Source: Bacteroides pyogenes DSM 20611 = JCM 6294 (lineage in GTDB: Bacteria; Bacteroidota; Bacteroidia; Bacteroidales; Bacteroidaceae). From it: a DNA stretch of 64,000 bases. The stretch covers positions 1 to 64,000 of the forward strand of contig NZ_ATZH01000012.1 in the NCBI RefSeq assembly GCF_000428105.1. Direction: 5' to 3'. Made by a program: the position numbers and the translations under genes. The stretch's first letter is position 1; the number at the start of each line of letters is the position of its first letter. Positions 43,970 to 52,149 of this stretch are shown here, piece by piece. Under the pieces are notes generated by a model. The model was given only the letters and a program-made list of their open reading frames with translations, was not told the DNA's origin and ran no database searches.

Positions 43970-45037
43970 ATGAAATATGATATTTCGTCTATGACGGCAG
44001 AAGCCGTCGGACTTCTTAAATCGCTGATCGGCATACCCTCCGTCAGCCGTGAAGAAACGCAGGCGGCAGACTTTCTGCAAAATTACATCGAGGCGGAAGG
44101 CATGCAGACCGGACGCAAGGGAAACAACGTGTGGTGCCTCAGTCCGATGTTCGACCTGAAGAAACCGACCATCCTGCTCAACTCCCACATCGACACGGTG
44201 AAGCCCGTGAACGGATGGAGGAAAGACCCGTTCGTCCCGCGCGAAGAAAACGGGAAGCTCTACGGGCTGGGCAGCAACGACGCCGGAGCGAGCGTGGTTG
44301 CTCTGCTGCAAGTTTTCTTCCGGCTCTGCCGCAGTGCGCAGAGCTACAACTCGATTTACCTGGCTTCCTGCGAAGAAGAGGTTTCGGGCAAAGACGGCAT
44401 AGAAAGCGTACTGCCGGGACTTCCTCCCATTGCTTTGGGCGTGGTGGGCGAGCCTACCGGGATGCAGCCCGCCATCGCCGAAAAGGGGCTGATGGTGCTC
44501 GACGTCACAGCCGTGGGAAAAGCGGGGCATGCCGCGCGGGATGAAGGAGACAACGCCATTTACAAAGTATTGGACGACATCAGGTGGTTTCGCGACTACC
44601 GGTTCGAAAAGGAGTCTCCCCTGCTGGGGGCGGTGAAGATGAGCGTTACAGGCATCAGTGCGGGCACGCAGCACAACGTGATTCCGGATCGATGTACGTT
44701 CGTGGTAGACATCCGCAGCAACGAACTCTATTCCAACGAAGAGATATTCGACGAGGTGCGGAAGCACATCGCCTGCGATGCCAAGCCCCGTTCTTTCCGC
44801 CTCAACTCCTCGCGGATAGACGAGAAGCACCCCTTTGTACAGCGCGCCGTGGCGGCGGGGCGTGTTCCTTTCGGCTCTCCCACGCTCTCCGATCAGGCGC
44901 TGATGACATTCCCTTCGGTGAAGATGGGACCGGGACGCTCTTCACGCTCGCATACGGCCGAAGAATACATCGTGCTGAAAGAAATCGAAGAAGCGATCGG
45001 GATTTATTTAGAGATTTTGGACGGATTACAGTTGTAA
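43970..45037 (+). CDS. argE: M20 deacetylase, ArgE-type (acyl-ornithine/citrulline)
   Basis: A 355-residue M20 metallopeptidase-fold deacylase. Metal and catalytic motifs are LLNSHIDTV (His/Asp), LYGLGSNDAGASVVAL (bridging Asp), ASCEEEVSGKDGI (catalytic Glu-Glu) and VVGEPTGMQ; the C-terminal His is in RSSRSHTAEEY. This is the arrangement of ArgE/DapE proteins. Bacteroides make arginine through N-succinyl intermediates, so the likely substrate is N-acyl-citrulline or N-acyl-ornithine, an inference from genus biology. It has its own promoter and is followed 73 bp later by an unrelated secreted-protein gene. Confidence 0.88.
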   Translation: MKYDISSMTAEAVGLLKSLIGIPSVSREETQAADFLQNYIEAEGMQTGRKGNNVWCLSPMFDLKKPTILLNSHIDTVKPVNGWRKDPFVPREENGKLYGLGSNDAGASVVALLQVFFRLCRSAQSYNSIYLASCEEEVSGKDGIESVLPGLPPIALGVVGEPTGMQPAIAEKGLMVLDVTAVGKAGHAARDEGDNAIYKVLDDIRWFRDYRFEKESPLLGAVKMSVTGISAGTQHNVIPDRCTFVVDIRSNELYSNEEIFDEVRKHIACDAKPRSFRLNSSRIDEKHPFVQRAVAAGRVPFGSPTLSDQALMTFPSVKMGPGRSSRSHTAEEYIVLKEIEEAIGIYLEILDGLQL

Positions 45038-45110
45038 ACGTGCGGATTATGAAATTCTTTTTCTATCTTTATCGCCGTTATAACAAATTCGGTATACTAA
45101 TTTTAAATTT

Positions 45111-45815
45111 ATGAGTATCAGTAAAAGCTTTCTGAAAATCGCGTTCTTCGCTTTGTTCCTGCTGACGGCAGTCTCGGAAGGATACGCGCAAAAATCAAAG
45201 AATTCATTCGTCGCCTATTCCGTTTTCGTATCCAACACGCTGGATATCACGTGGGATCTTCCCGAAGGGTTTACCGATCTGCGTTCGTCCACCGTATGGG
45301 GGCCGCAGGAAGGAAACTCCGAAAAGATATACGACGCGATGCTCCGCTCCAAAGACGAGCACTGCATCATCCTCTATCCCGGCGTACGCCCGATGTTCTA
45401 CCACCTGCAACTGAGCGGCGAAGCGGCTTCGCCATTCTACCAGTTGCGCGAAGAGTTGGCAACGGCCTCCGGCGAAGCGGGGCTGACCGAGGCAGAGCTT
45501 AATTCGCGCATCATGGCTATCGAGAGCGGAGTTATCAAAGACAGCCTCAACGCCGATGCCATCTACATGGCCGAGCTCCCTCTTGTCAAAGCCTACAAGG
45601 GCAAATACCCTTATTGCATCAGCATTTACACCTACAAGAAAGGGCAGCCCTCCATGTTTTTCAAGTGCTTCCTGACAGAAACCGGCAAAAAAATGGAGAA
45701 CGACTACCTCAGCCGGCTGTTTAAGGCGCTGAAATACCGCAACGACGAGTGGGCTTACAACGAAGACACTTATCTGGAAGAAAGCTACAAGCTCTTCCTG
45801 AGAATCAGGGAGTAA
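45111..45815 (+). CDS. secreted protein of unknown function
   Basis: A 234-residue protein with a signal peptide (MSISKSFLKIAFFALFLLTAVSEGYAQ). The mature chain has mixed alpha/beta character (TLDITWDLPEGFTDLRSS, HCIILYPGVRPMFYHLQL, MAELPLVKAYKGKYPYCI) and a basic C-terminus. No family was recognised. The tone of the sequence (a secreted protein describing small-molecule or stress responses through a 'FTDLRSS' segment) is not enough for a function. Confidence 0.65.
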   Translation: MSISKSFLKIAFFALFLLTAVSEGYAQKSKNSFVAYSVFVSNTLDITWDLPEGFTDLRSSTVWGPQEGNSEKIYDAMLRSKDEHCIILYPGVRPMFYHLQLSGEAASPFYQLREELATASGEAGLTEAELNSRIMAIESGVIKDSLNADAIYMAELPLVKAYKGKYPYCISIYTYKKGQPSMFFKCFLTETGKKMENDYLSRLFKALKYRNDEWAYNEDTYLEESYKLFLRIRE

Positions 45816-45896
45816 AGTTCCGGCGCTACCCGGCGGGAACACCTCTTTCTGCTTTGCAGAGTTTCCGCACGGGCCGCTTCAACATAGTCCGCAGGG

Positions 45897-45995
45897 GGCC
45901 TGCCTGCATACACAGGGCTGCTTGTTCGGATGTGCCAAACTGCCGCTCCACGCGGAAGCTGTGGCTTGCCTGCATACACAGGTTTGCCTGTTCAA
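45897..45995. repeat. spaced direct repeat, 66-bp offset
   Basis: GCCTGCATACACAGG starts at 45902 and 45968, followed both times by related GCTTGTTC/GCCTGTTC tails. The offset is 66 bp. The 45816-46081 gap between convergent genes contains no other feature I can support. Confidence 0.6.
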
Positions 45996-46081
45996 TCAAA
46001 ACAGCGGGTAGTCTCCTCTTTCCGCAGCACGACAACCGACGCCCCTCTTTCTCACTATACAGGACTCTTCGGCATACAGGT

Positions 46082-47383
46082 TTATTTATTCAGCCAAGGT
46101 TCGGGATTCAGTTTTTCTTTTTCACGGCGCAACTGGAAGTGTAGCACGGTGCGTCCGTTGTCTGCCCCATCGGAGAAGACCTGCCCGATGGTTTGCTTCG
46201 TTTTCACCGTATCGCCCGACTTCACGGAGGCGGAAGCGAGGTTGCAGTAGACAGAGATGTAGTTGCCATGCCGTATCAGCACATTGAACAGTCCGTTCAG
46301 CTGAAATACCGCAGCTACCTTGCCGTCGAAAATGGCACGCGCCTGCGCGCCCGGCTTTCCCTGTATGTCGATTCCCTTATTATCGAGCTTCACGTTGCGA
46401 AGTCCCTCCACCGCATACTGCCCGTAACGGCTGGTTATGATGTAAGGTCCCGAAATCGGCATGGGAAGGCGTCCTCTGTTGGATGCAAAGTTGCTCGACA
46501 ATTCGCGGTCCGCCTTACTCATACGGTATGACTCCAATGGTGTCGACTTCGGCTTCGAAGCAGTTCCTGCGGCAGACGCGTCAGCTTTCTCTCCCGCTTT
46601 CCGACGGGCGGCGGCTTCACGACGCGCCTCTTCTTCCGCACGCTTGCGGGCACGCTCTATTTCTTCCGCAATCAATTTGTCGATACGGGCGTTCAGTTGG
46701 GCGGCTTCCCGCCTCTTCTTGGCAAGTTCGTTCTGCAATCCTTTTTGCTTCTTCTGCAAGTCTGCCACCAGCACACGCTTCTCTTTTTCCTGAGCCTCCA
46801 GCTTCTCCTTTTCGCTCTCGCGTTCCTTCAGGAGTTTCTGCTTGGCAAGCTTGACTTGCTGCCGCTCGGCCTTCTTTTTCCGCACCTGCTCTTGTTTCTT
46901 CAGAATTTCCTCACCCTGCAAACGCTGAGAAGTGGCATACTCGCGCACGTAGCGCATACGTCTGTACGTCTGCCCCAGATCTTTGGCGGAAAAAATGAAC
47001 ATCAACTTCTCTTCGATGGACTTGTTTTTATAGAGATATTGCACCGAGGCTTCATACTTCGTTTTCTTCTCTTTCAGATCGCGCAACAGGTTGTTCAACT
47101 GCTTTTCCAAGCTCTCCAACTCACGGTCGATGGCATCCACATCCCGGTTGATTACCGAGATATACCGTTTTCGTTCCTCAATACGGCCTGTCAGCGCAGA
47201 CAAATTACGCAATTGGCTTCCCACATTTTTCTTCGTGCTCTTCAACAGCGATTCGCTGTCGGCTATCTGTTTCTGCAAAGCGCCGCGCCGGTTCTCCAAC
47301 TCCCGGATCAGTTTGTTCGACTGAGCCGACAGCGGGATGCCCCATCCCAAACACACCAACAAGAACACAAAAAGATGTTTCAT
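46082..47383 (-). CDS. EnvC-like murein hydrolase activator, degenerate LytM domain
   Basis: A 433-residue secreted protein: signal peptide (MKHLFVFLLVCLGWGIPLSAQ), a very long coiled coil (about 22-265, dense in Lys/Glu/Gln/Arg), a linker, and a C-terminal LytM/M23 fold (about 310-430). Two positions that bind zinc in active M23 enzymes are lost: the first His motif reads DNKGIDIQG and the HxH motif reads VLHFQLR. That fits EnvC/NlpD-type proteins, which activate amidases at the division site rather than cut peptidoglycan. Its ATG overlaps the stop of the preceding gene (ATGA); it is the last gene of the TPR-DUF4292-EnvC operon. Confidence 0.88.
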   Translation of the reverse strand: MKHLFVFLLVCLGWGIPLSAQSNKLIRELENRRGALQKQIADSESLLKSTKKNVGSQLRNLSALTGRIEERKRYISVINRDVDAIDRELESLEKQLNNLLRDLKEKKTKYEASVQYLYKNKSIEEKLMFIFSAKDLGQTYRRMRYVREYATSQRLQGEEILKKQEQVRKKKAERQQVKLAKQKLLKERESEKEKLEAQEKEKRVLVADLQKKQKGLQNELAKKRREAAQLNARIDKLIAEEIERARKRAEEEARREAAARRKAGEKADASAAGTASKPKSTPLESYRMSKADRELSSNFASNRGRLPMPISGPYIITSRYGQYAVEGLRNVKLDNKGIDIQGKPGAQARAIFDGKVAAVFQLNGLFNVLIRHGNYISVYCNLASASVKSGDTVKTKQTIGQVFSDGADNGRTVLHFQLRREKEKLNPEPWLNK

Positions 47384-47943
47384 CGTAATAAAGCTTTCAA
47401 CATTTGTATTAAATCATCTACGGGAACCTCCTCATATCTGGCTCCGAGTTCGGTAGGATTCATTGCAAACTCCCTGTCCGAGAAATCGTAAAGTCGGATC
47501 TTGGCTTTGTCCAGCGAGGGAAGCCCCAACTCTTTCCCTGTCAGTTCCGATTTACCACCGGGCAAAGATGCGTCGAAAAGTATCTTCTCCAACCGCGCGA
47601 ACTCCACCTCTTTCGAGAACCGGCTTCTGAGTTCTTCCCTTGTGGCACGAACGAATCGTTTGTTCATGCGGTCTACCAGAAGCACCTCATCGGGAGTAGC
47701 TTCGATGCGCGCCACTTCGACACGGAACAGAGGCATCAGGAATGACAATTGCACCCGCTCCCTGCTTTTCAGTTTCATGCTTCCGCCCACAGACATCGCC
47801 CCGTTCCGCCCCGGAACCGTCAGTTGCAACTTCGACGACAGATACCGGGAAACCTGTCCCTCCGGAACAGTCAGGCGCTTCGTGCTTTTACATCCGGCGA
47901 GCGACAGCATTACGACCAGCAAAAGATAAACTCCCTTTTTCAT
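47380..47943 (-). CDS. DUF4292 lipoprotein
   Basis: A 187-residue lipoprotein (LLVVMLSLAGC, Cys18) of the DUF4292 family: repeated beta strands (SKLQLTVPGRNGAMSVGGSM, RVQLSFLMPLFRVEVARIEA, TPDEVLLVDRMNKRFVRAT). The strand pattern resembles LolA/LolB-like half-barrels that bind lipoprotein acyl chains; that similarity is my inference, not a proven function. The start at 47943 is where the lipoprotein signal begins and overlaps the stop of the TPR gene (ATGA), so the three genes are tightly coupled. Confidence 0.85.
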   Translation of the reverse strand: MKKGVYLLLVVMLSLAGCKSTKRLTVPEGQVSRYLSSKLQLTVPGRNGAMSVGGSMKLKSRERVQLSFLMPLFRVEVARIEATPDEVLLVDRMNKRFVRATREELRSRFSKEVEFARLEKILFDASLPGGKSELTGKELGLPSLDKAKIRLYDFSDREFAMNPTELGARYEEVPVDDLIQMLKALLR

Positions 47944-49703
47944 TCGGCAATATATTTCTTTTTTTCTATTTTTTGTTTCAGTGTTTTCGATTTGCTTCCC
48001 ATCTCCAAGGCTTGCTTCCAATACTTCAAAGCCCCTTCCGTATCGCCCGTCATGTAGTAGATGTCACCGCAATGCTCCACTATCACATCGCTCTTCGCCC
48101 CATCGCCCTTCATCGCATTGTCGATGTAAATGCGCGCCTGCGAGTAGTTGCCTTTCTCAAAAAGAATCCACGCATACGTATCGAGGAAAGTGGAATTGTC
48201 CGGCTCTGCCTTGATGGTTTTATAGCTCATCTCCTCCGCCCTGTCAAGGTCTCTCCGTTCTACCGACAAGTAATAGGCATAATTGTTCAACGCACTGATA
48301 TTGGAAGGGTTGTACACCAAAGCCGAATCATAAGCGGCATACGCCTCTGTCATCTGCTTTTTAGTGTGATACATATCGCCCATCATGGCATAAAAGTCCG
48401 AAATCAATTCCTTCCGCGTATCGGTAGTGACATGCTCCAACGCCCGCCGCACCACGTTCAGCACACTGTCCGTCTGCTCCGCCTGATTGTAGGCGATAGC
48501 CAAATAGTAATAAAGATCCAAAGCATCGGGAGTAGCTTCGATGCCCGGTTCGCAGATTTTGATAATCTGCCGGTAATCTTCTTTCTTCACGGCGGAGCTT
48601 ATCAGCATCAGCCTCGCAGCCTTGTTGGCCGGATCGAGGTTCACCACCTGCTCCAAAACCGGAACGGAAGCCGCCTCCATGTTCTTTGAAAGCAGGTATT
48701 GCGCATAAAGCATCGGAATCTGGGCATTGTCCATATCTTGCGTCATGAGCTTGTCGAACAGCGCAATAACCTCCGTACTGTCTTTGCCCGCTTGCTCGCT
48801 TTCTACGATAATCTGGCGCATCACATTGACTTTTGTCAGATCGTCCACCTTTTTGTTCAGCAACAACATGTCGAGCTGCCGGTTGTACAAATCTTTCTCT
48901 CCTTTCTGCTCGTAGTAAGATGCCATGGAAAACACAGCCATCGGATTGTCTGGTTCTATAGCCAGTACTTTTTGGTAGGTATCGTAAGCTTCCTCCAACC
49001 TCCCGTGCTGGAGGTAAACATCTCCCAAAACGACCTGATACCGCAAGTCCATCGGATACTCCTGCACCAGACTTTCTATCTCGCGGAAAGCCTTTTTGTC
49101 ATCTTTCATCTGAAGATAAATGCGAAACTTCTCCATAGAAAGCTGTTCGTTCTTTCCCATACGCTTTTCCAAACGGTCGAGGGTAGAGATCATCCGGTCG
49201 TATTTCTGTTGCCGCCCGTAAAGATCGAGTAGGTTGAGTAGCGGTTCCTGCTTGTCGGAAAACCGTACCGACATCTGTTCGAGCAGCTCCACCGCCTTAT
49301 CCGTTTCGTTCTGTTGCTGATAAAGAGCAGCCAATGCCTGACTGTACCAATAGTTGCCGGGAGCGTTCAGCACCGCCTTCTCCAAAGCAGATTGCCCTTG
49401 CGGGATCTGACGCAGAAGCAAGTAATACTGGGATATTTCATAGAGTGCGGAAGCTGCGTGAGGATCGATTTCGAGGCAATGCTGCAACATACCGAAAGCA
49501 GGAGCATACTCTTTTTTTGCTCTCAGGCGAACAGCCTCCAGAAAGAAATAATCGTATTTCCGTTGCAGTTCGGGCGACAGTTCTTTAGAAGCAGCCGCTA
49601 CTTCAGCCGCTTTTTTCTTATTGCCTGTCTTCAAAGTTCCGGCAGTTCCGCAGGATACCAGCAATAATGTTGCAATAATCAGACAGCTTATATTTCTTTT
49701 CAT
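47940..49703 (-). CDS. tetratricopeptide-repeat lipoprotein
   Basis: A 587-residue lipoprotein (LIIATLLLVSC, Cys18). Most of the chain is TPR-type helical pairs: Ala/Tyr/Leu-rich 34-residue units such as EYAPAFGMLQHCLEIDPHAA, YDTYQKVLAIEPDNPMAVFS, AYAAYDSALVYNPSNISALN. At least a dozen units are visible. Such solenoids assemble protein complexes; here it is lipid-anchored, probably in the periplasm. The Lys-rich leader upstream of Met 49703 is unlikely to be translated. It is translationally coupled to DUF4292 and then to the EnvC-like gene, suggesting a shared role in envelope or division. An 18-mer of its leader recurs before the ABC ATPase gene. Confidence 0.9.
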   Translation of the reverse strand: MKRNISCLIIATLLLVSCGTAGTLKTGNKKKAAEVAAASKELSPELQRKYDYFFLEAVRLRAKKEYAPAFGMLQHCLEIDPHAASALYEISQYYLLLRQIPQGQSALEKAVLNAPGNYWYSQALAALYQQQNETDKAVELLEQMSVRFSDKQEPLLNLLDLYGRQQKYDRMISTLDRLEKRMGKNEQLSMEKFRIYLQMKDDKKAFREIESLVQEYPMDLRYQVVLGDVYLQHGRLEEAYDTYQKVLAIEPDNPMAVFSMASYYEQKGEKDLYNRQLDMLLLNKKVDDLTKVNVMRQIIVESEQAGKDSTEVIALFDKLMTQDMDNAQIPMLYAQYLLSKNMEAASVPVLEQVVNLDPANKAARLMLISSAVKKEDYRQIIKICEPGIEATPDALDLYYYLAIAYNQAEQTDSVLNVVRRALEHVTTDTRKELISDFYAMMGDMYHTKKQMTEAYAAYDSALVYNPSNISALNNYAYYLSVERRDLDRAEEMSYKTIKAEPDNSTFLDTYAWILFEKGNYSQARIYIDNAMKGDGAKSDVIVEHCGDIYYMTGDTEGALKYWKQALEMGSKSKTLKQKIEKKKYIAE

Positions 49704-49720
49704 TTTTCCAGCTCGTTTTT

Positions 49721-49738
49721 CTTTTTGAATTCTTTTAT
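49721..49738 (-). repeat. second copy of the 18-bp shared leader sequence
   Basis: Identical to 13098-13115; on the minus strand it ends 18 bp before the TPR start. It could mark a shared post-transcriptional signal or be chance in A/T-rich leaders. Confidence 0.5.
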
Positions 49739-49838
49739 CCACAAGAGCTTTAACTCTTCTCAACCACTATTTATTATTCTCTCCCGTCTTTAAAGGAGTC
49801 ATCCGATTTACTCATCCGCTGCCTCCGCCTGCACCAAT

Positions 49839-50218
49839 CACTGCTTTCGTCGAACATCGGCTACTGCTGCAAAACCCTTTGCCGGTGATCTGAGTCAGGG
49901 GAAGCAAAAGCCTGAGTTCGATCCACCACTGCTTTCGTCGAACATCGGCTACTGCTGCAAAACCCTTTGCCGGTGGCCGAGTCAAGGGACGGCTTTCATT
50001 GATTAATAGTCAGCCTCACCGACTATTGCTGCAAAAAGATTCGCAAACCTCCGAATCAATCGACAGCATGCATGGGCTATATAATCAACCCCACCGACTT
50101 CCGCCGCAAAACGCTTCACAAACGTTCCGAGTGAATCGACGGCCTTTATCGATTAGTAATCAGCCTCACCCGACCGTTGCTGCAAAAAGATTCGCAAACC
50201 TCCGAATCAATCGACAGC
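49839..50218. repeat. two nested direct-repeat groups, 88 and 75 bp
   Basis: A 49-bp segment starting CACTGCTTTCGTCGAACATC lies at 49839-49887 and 49927-49975 (88 bp apart). A different segment starting CAGCCTCACCGACTATTGCT lies at 50011, with a diverged copy at 50086 and a good copy at 50161 (75-bp period). Both share a core CTGCTGCAAAA. The 49739-50233 gap has no credible gene. Confidence 0.75.
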
Positions 50219-50233
50219 CTGCACTGACAGTGC

Positions 50234-50668
50234 TCAGCCTCTTCCGGTGTGTCCGAAACCTCCTTCGCCTCTTTCCGTCTCGTCGAGTATCTCAACTTCC
50301 TTCCACACAGCCTGCTCGTGTCTGGCTATCACCATCTGGGCAATCCGCTCCCCGTCTTCAACCACAAAAGTCTCGGAAGAGAGATTGACCAGAATGATGC
50401 GTATCTCTCCACGGTAATCGGCATCAATCGTTCCCGGAGAATTGAGCACGGTAATCCCCTTCTTGACAGCCAGTCCGCTACGAGGACGGATCTGTGCTTC
50501 AGCTCCTGCGGGAAGAGAGATATACAGTCCCGTAGGTATGAGGCAGCGTTCCAAAGGTTTCAGGGTTACGGGTTCGTGCAGATTGGCACGGATATCCATT
50601 CCCGCAGAAAGTTCGGTGGCATAAGCCGGAAGCGGATGCTTCGATTTATTGATTACTTGGATGTTCAT
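50234..50668 (-). CDS. dut: dUTP diphosphatase
   Basis: A 144-residue trimeric dUTPase that converts dUTP to dUMP and diphosphate, keeping uracil out of DNA and supplying dTMP synthesis. All five family motifs are visible: (1) [10 protein letters not shown], (2) [10 protein letters not shown], (3) [12 protein letters not shown], (4) ERIAQMVI, (5) [12 protein letters not shown]. Length is standard. The gene is read away from the dGTP hydrolase gene, and 530 bp of repeat-rich DNA separates it from the TPR operon downstream. Confidence 0.97.
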   Translation of the reverse strand: MNIQVINKSKHPLPAYATELSAGMDIRANLHEPVTLKPLERCLIPTGLYISLPAGAEAQIRPRSGLAVKKGITVLNSPGTIDADYRGEIRIILVNLSSETFVVEDGERIAQMVIARHEQAVWKEVEILDETERGEGGFGHTGRG

Positions 50669-50725
50669 TCTTTACGAGTTTACTATTTAACGGGCGAAAA
50701 TACAAAAAATGAGCTGAAAATTAGC

Positions 50726-50733
50726 TAATTTTG
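50726..50733 (+). promoter_or_regulatory. -7 box of the dgt gene
   Basis: TAATTTTG is a perfect TAnnTTTG; no TTTG lies 19-22 bp upstream, so only the -7 is supported. It sits in the 137-bp gap between dut and dgt. Confidence 0.4.
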
Positions 50734-50805
50734 CAGTTAATTTAAGTTGGCGGGGCGATTTGGAAACAAGCAAAAGCCTCCTCCTGACCAAATAAACGGA
50801 AAACA

Positions 50806-52149
50806 ATGAATTGGAAACAGCTAATATCAGCCAGACGCTTCGGGATGGAAGAATTCCACCGGGAGCGGGAAGAGAATCGTTCGGAATTTCAGAGAGATTA
50901 TGACAGACTTATCTTTTCGGCTCCCTTCCGCAGGTTGCAGAACAAGACACAGGTATTTCCGCTGCCCGGAAGCGTCTTTGTGCACAACCGACTGACGCAC
51001 AGCCTCGAAGTTTCGTGCGTGGGGCGATCTTTGGGAAACGATGTGGCGAAAGCAATCCTGAAGCGGCAACCCGAACTCCGGGACTCTTATCTTCCGGAAA
51101 TCGGCTCCATCGTATCGGCAGCTTGTCTGGCGCACGACTTGGGCAATCCTCCTTTCGGACATTCCGGCGAACGGGCCATTTCAACATTCTTCTCGGAGGG
51201 AAAAGGACAGTTTCTGCAAGAAAAGCAGCCCGACGGGCAACAGCTTTCGGCCGCAGAATGGGAAGACCTGATACACTTCGAGGGAAACGCGAACGCTTTC
51301 CGGCTGCTGACCCACCGGTTTGAAGGACGGCGCAAAGGAGGCTTTGCCATGACTTATACGACACTTGCCTCCATTGTCAAATATCCTTTCTCCTCAAGCC
51401 TTGCGGGCAAAAAGTCGAAATTCGGTTTTTTCACCACCGAAGAGGAGAGCTACCGCAAGATAGGCACCGAGCTGGGATTGACTCTGCTCAACGAGCATCC
51501 GTTGAGGTATGCGCGCCATCCGTTGGTGTTTCTGGTGGAAGCGGCAGACGACATCTGCTACCAGATGATGGACATAGAAGACGCGCATAAGCTGAAGATT
51601 CTGACTACGGAAGAGACCAAACAACTCTTCATGGGCTTTTTTGAAGACGAACGGATAGAGCATATCCGGGAGACGCTCCGCATCGTGAGCGACACCAACG
51701 AGCAAATCGCTTACCTCCGTTCTTCGGTCATCGGACTGCTCATACGCGAATGTACCCGCGTCTTTCTGGAGCATGAGCCTGAGATACTGGCGGGAACTTT
51801 CGAGGGAGCGCTCATCAGGCATATCGCAGGAAAGCCGGCAGAAGCATACGAACATTGCGCAAAGGTTTCGCTGGATAAGATATACCGTTCGCGTGACGTT
51901 CTGGATATCGAACTGGCAGGTTTCCGCATCATCAGCACTCTGCTCGAACTGATGATAGATGCTGTGACCTCACCGGAAAAGGCATACTCCAAACTATTGA
52001 TCAACCGGGTTTCGGAGCAATATCATATAAATTCGCCCGTACTCTATGAAAGAATACAGGCGGTACTCGATTATATCTCGGGCATGACCGACGTCTTTGC
52101 GCTCGACCTTTACCGGAAAATCAACGGCAACAGTCTTCCTGCGGTGTAA
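50806..52149 (+). CDS. dgt: dGTP triphosphohydrolase-like HD protein
   Basis: A 447-residue HD-superfamily enzyme. Metal ligands are visible as His65 (RLTHS), His110-Asp111 (CLAHDLGNPPFGHSGE) and a later Asp in EAADDICYQMMDIEDAH. The N-terminal FRRLQNKTQVFPL is characteristic of dNTP triphosphohydrolases, which remove tripolyphosphate from dGTP or other dNTPs and control nucleotide pools. Its neighbour dut handles another dNTP. The 3' end overlaps the convergent glsB by 29 bp. Confidence 0.93.
   Translation: MNWKQLISARRFGMEEFHREREENRSEFQRDYDRLIFSAPFRRLQNKTQVFPLPGSVFVHNRLTHSLEVSCVGRSLGNDVAKAILKRQPELRDSYLPEIGSIVSAACLAHDLGNPPFGHSGERAISTFFSEGKGQFLQEKQPDGQQLSAAEWEDLIHFEGNANAFRLLTHRFEGRRKGGFAMTYTTLASIVKYPFSSSLAGKKSKFGFFTTEEESYRKIGTELGLTLLNEHPLRYARHPLVFLVEAADDICYQMMDIEDAHKLKILTTEETKQLFMGFFEDERIEHIRETLRIVSDTNEQIAYLRSSVIGLLIRECTRVFLEHEPEILAGTFEGALIRHIAGKPAEAYEHCAKVSLDKIYRSRDVLDIELAGFRIISTLLELMIDAVTSPEKAYSKLLINRVSEQYHINSPVLYERIQAVLDYISGMTDVFALDLYRKINGNSLPAV

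Noticed and set aside
49999..50388. 129-codon plus-strand frame between the TPR operon and dut
   Set aside because: It runs through direct repeats and then antisense to dut; the first part repeats itself with frame changes and looks non-coding.
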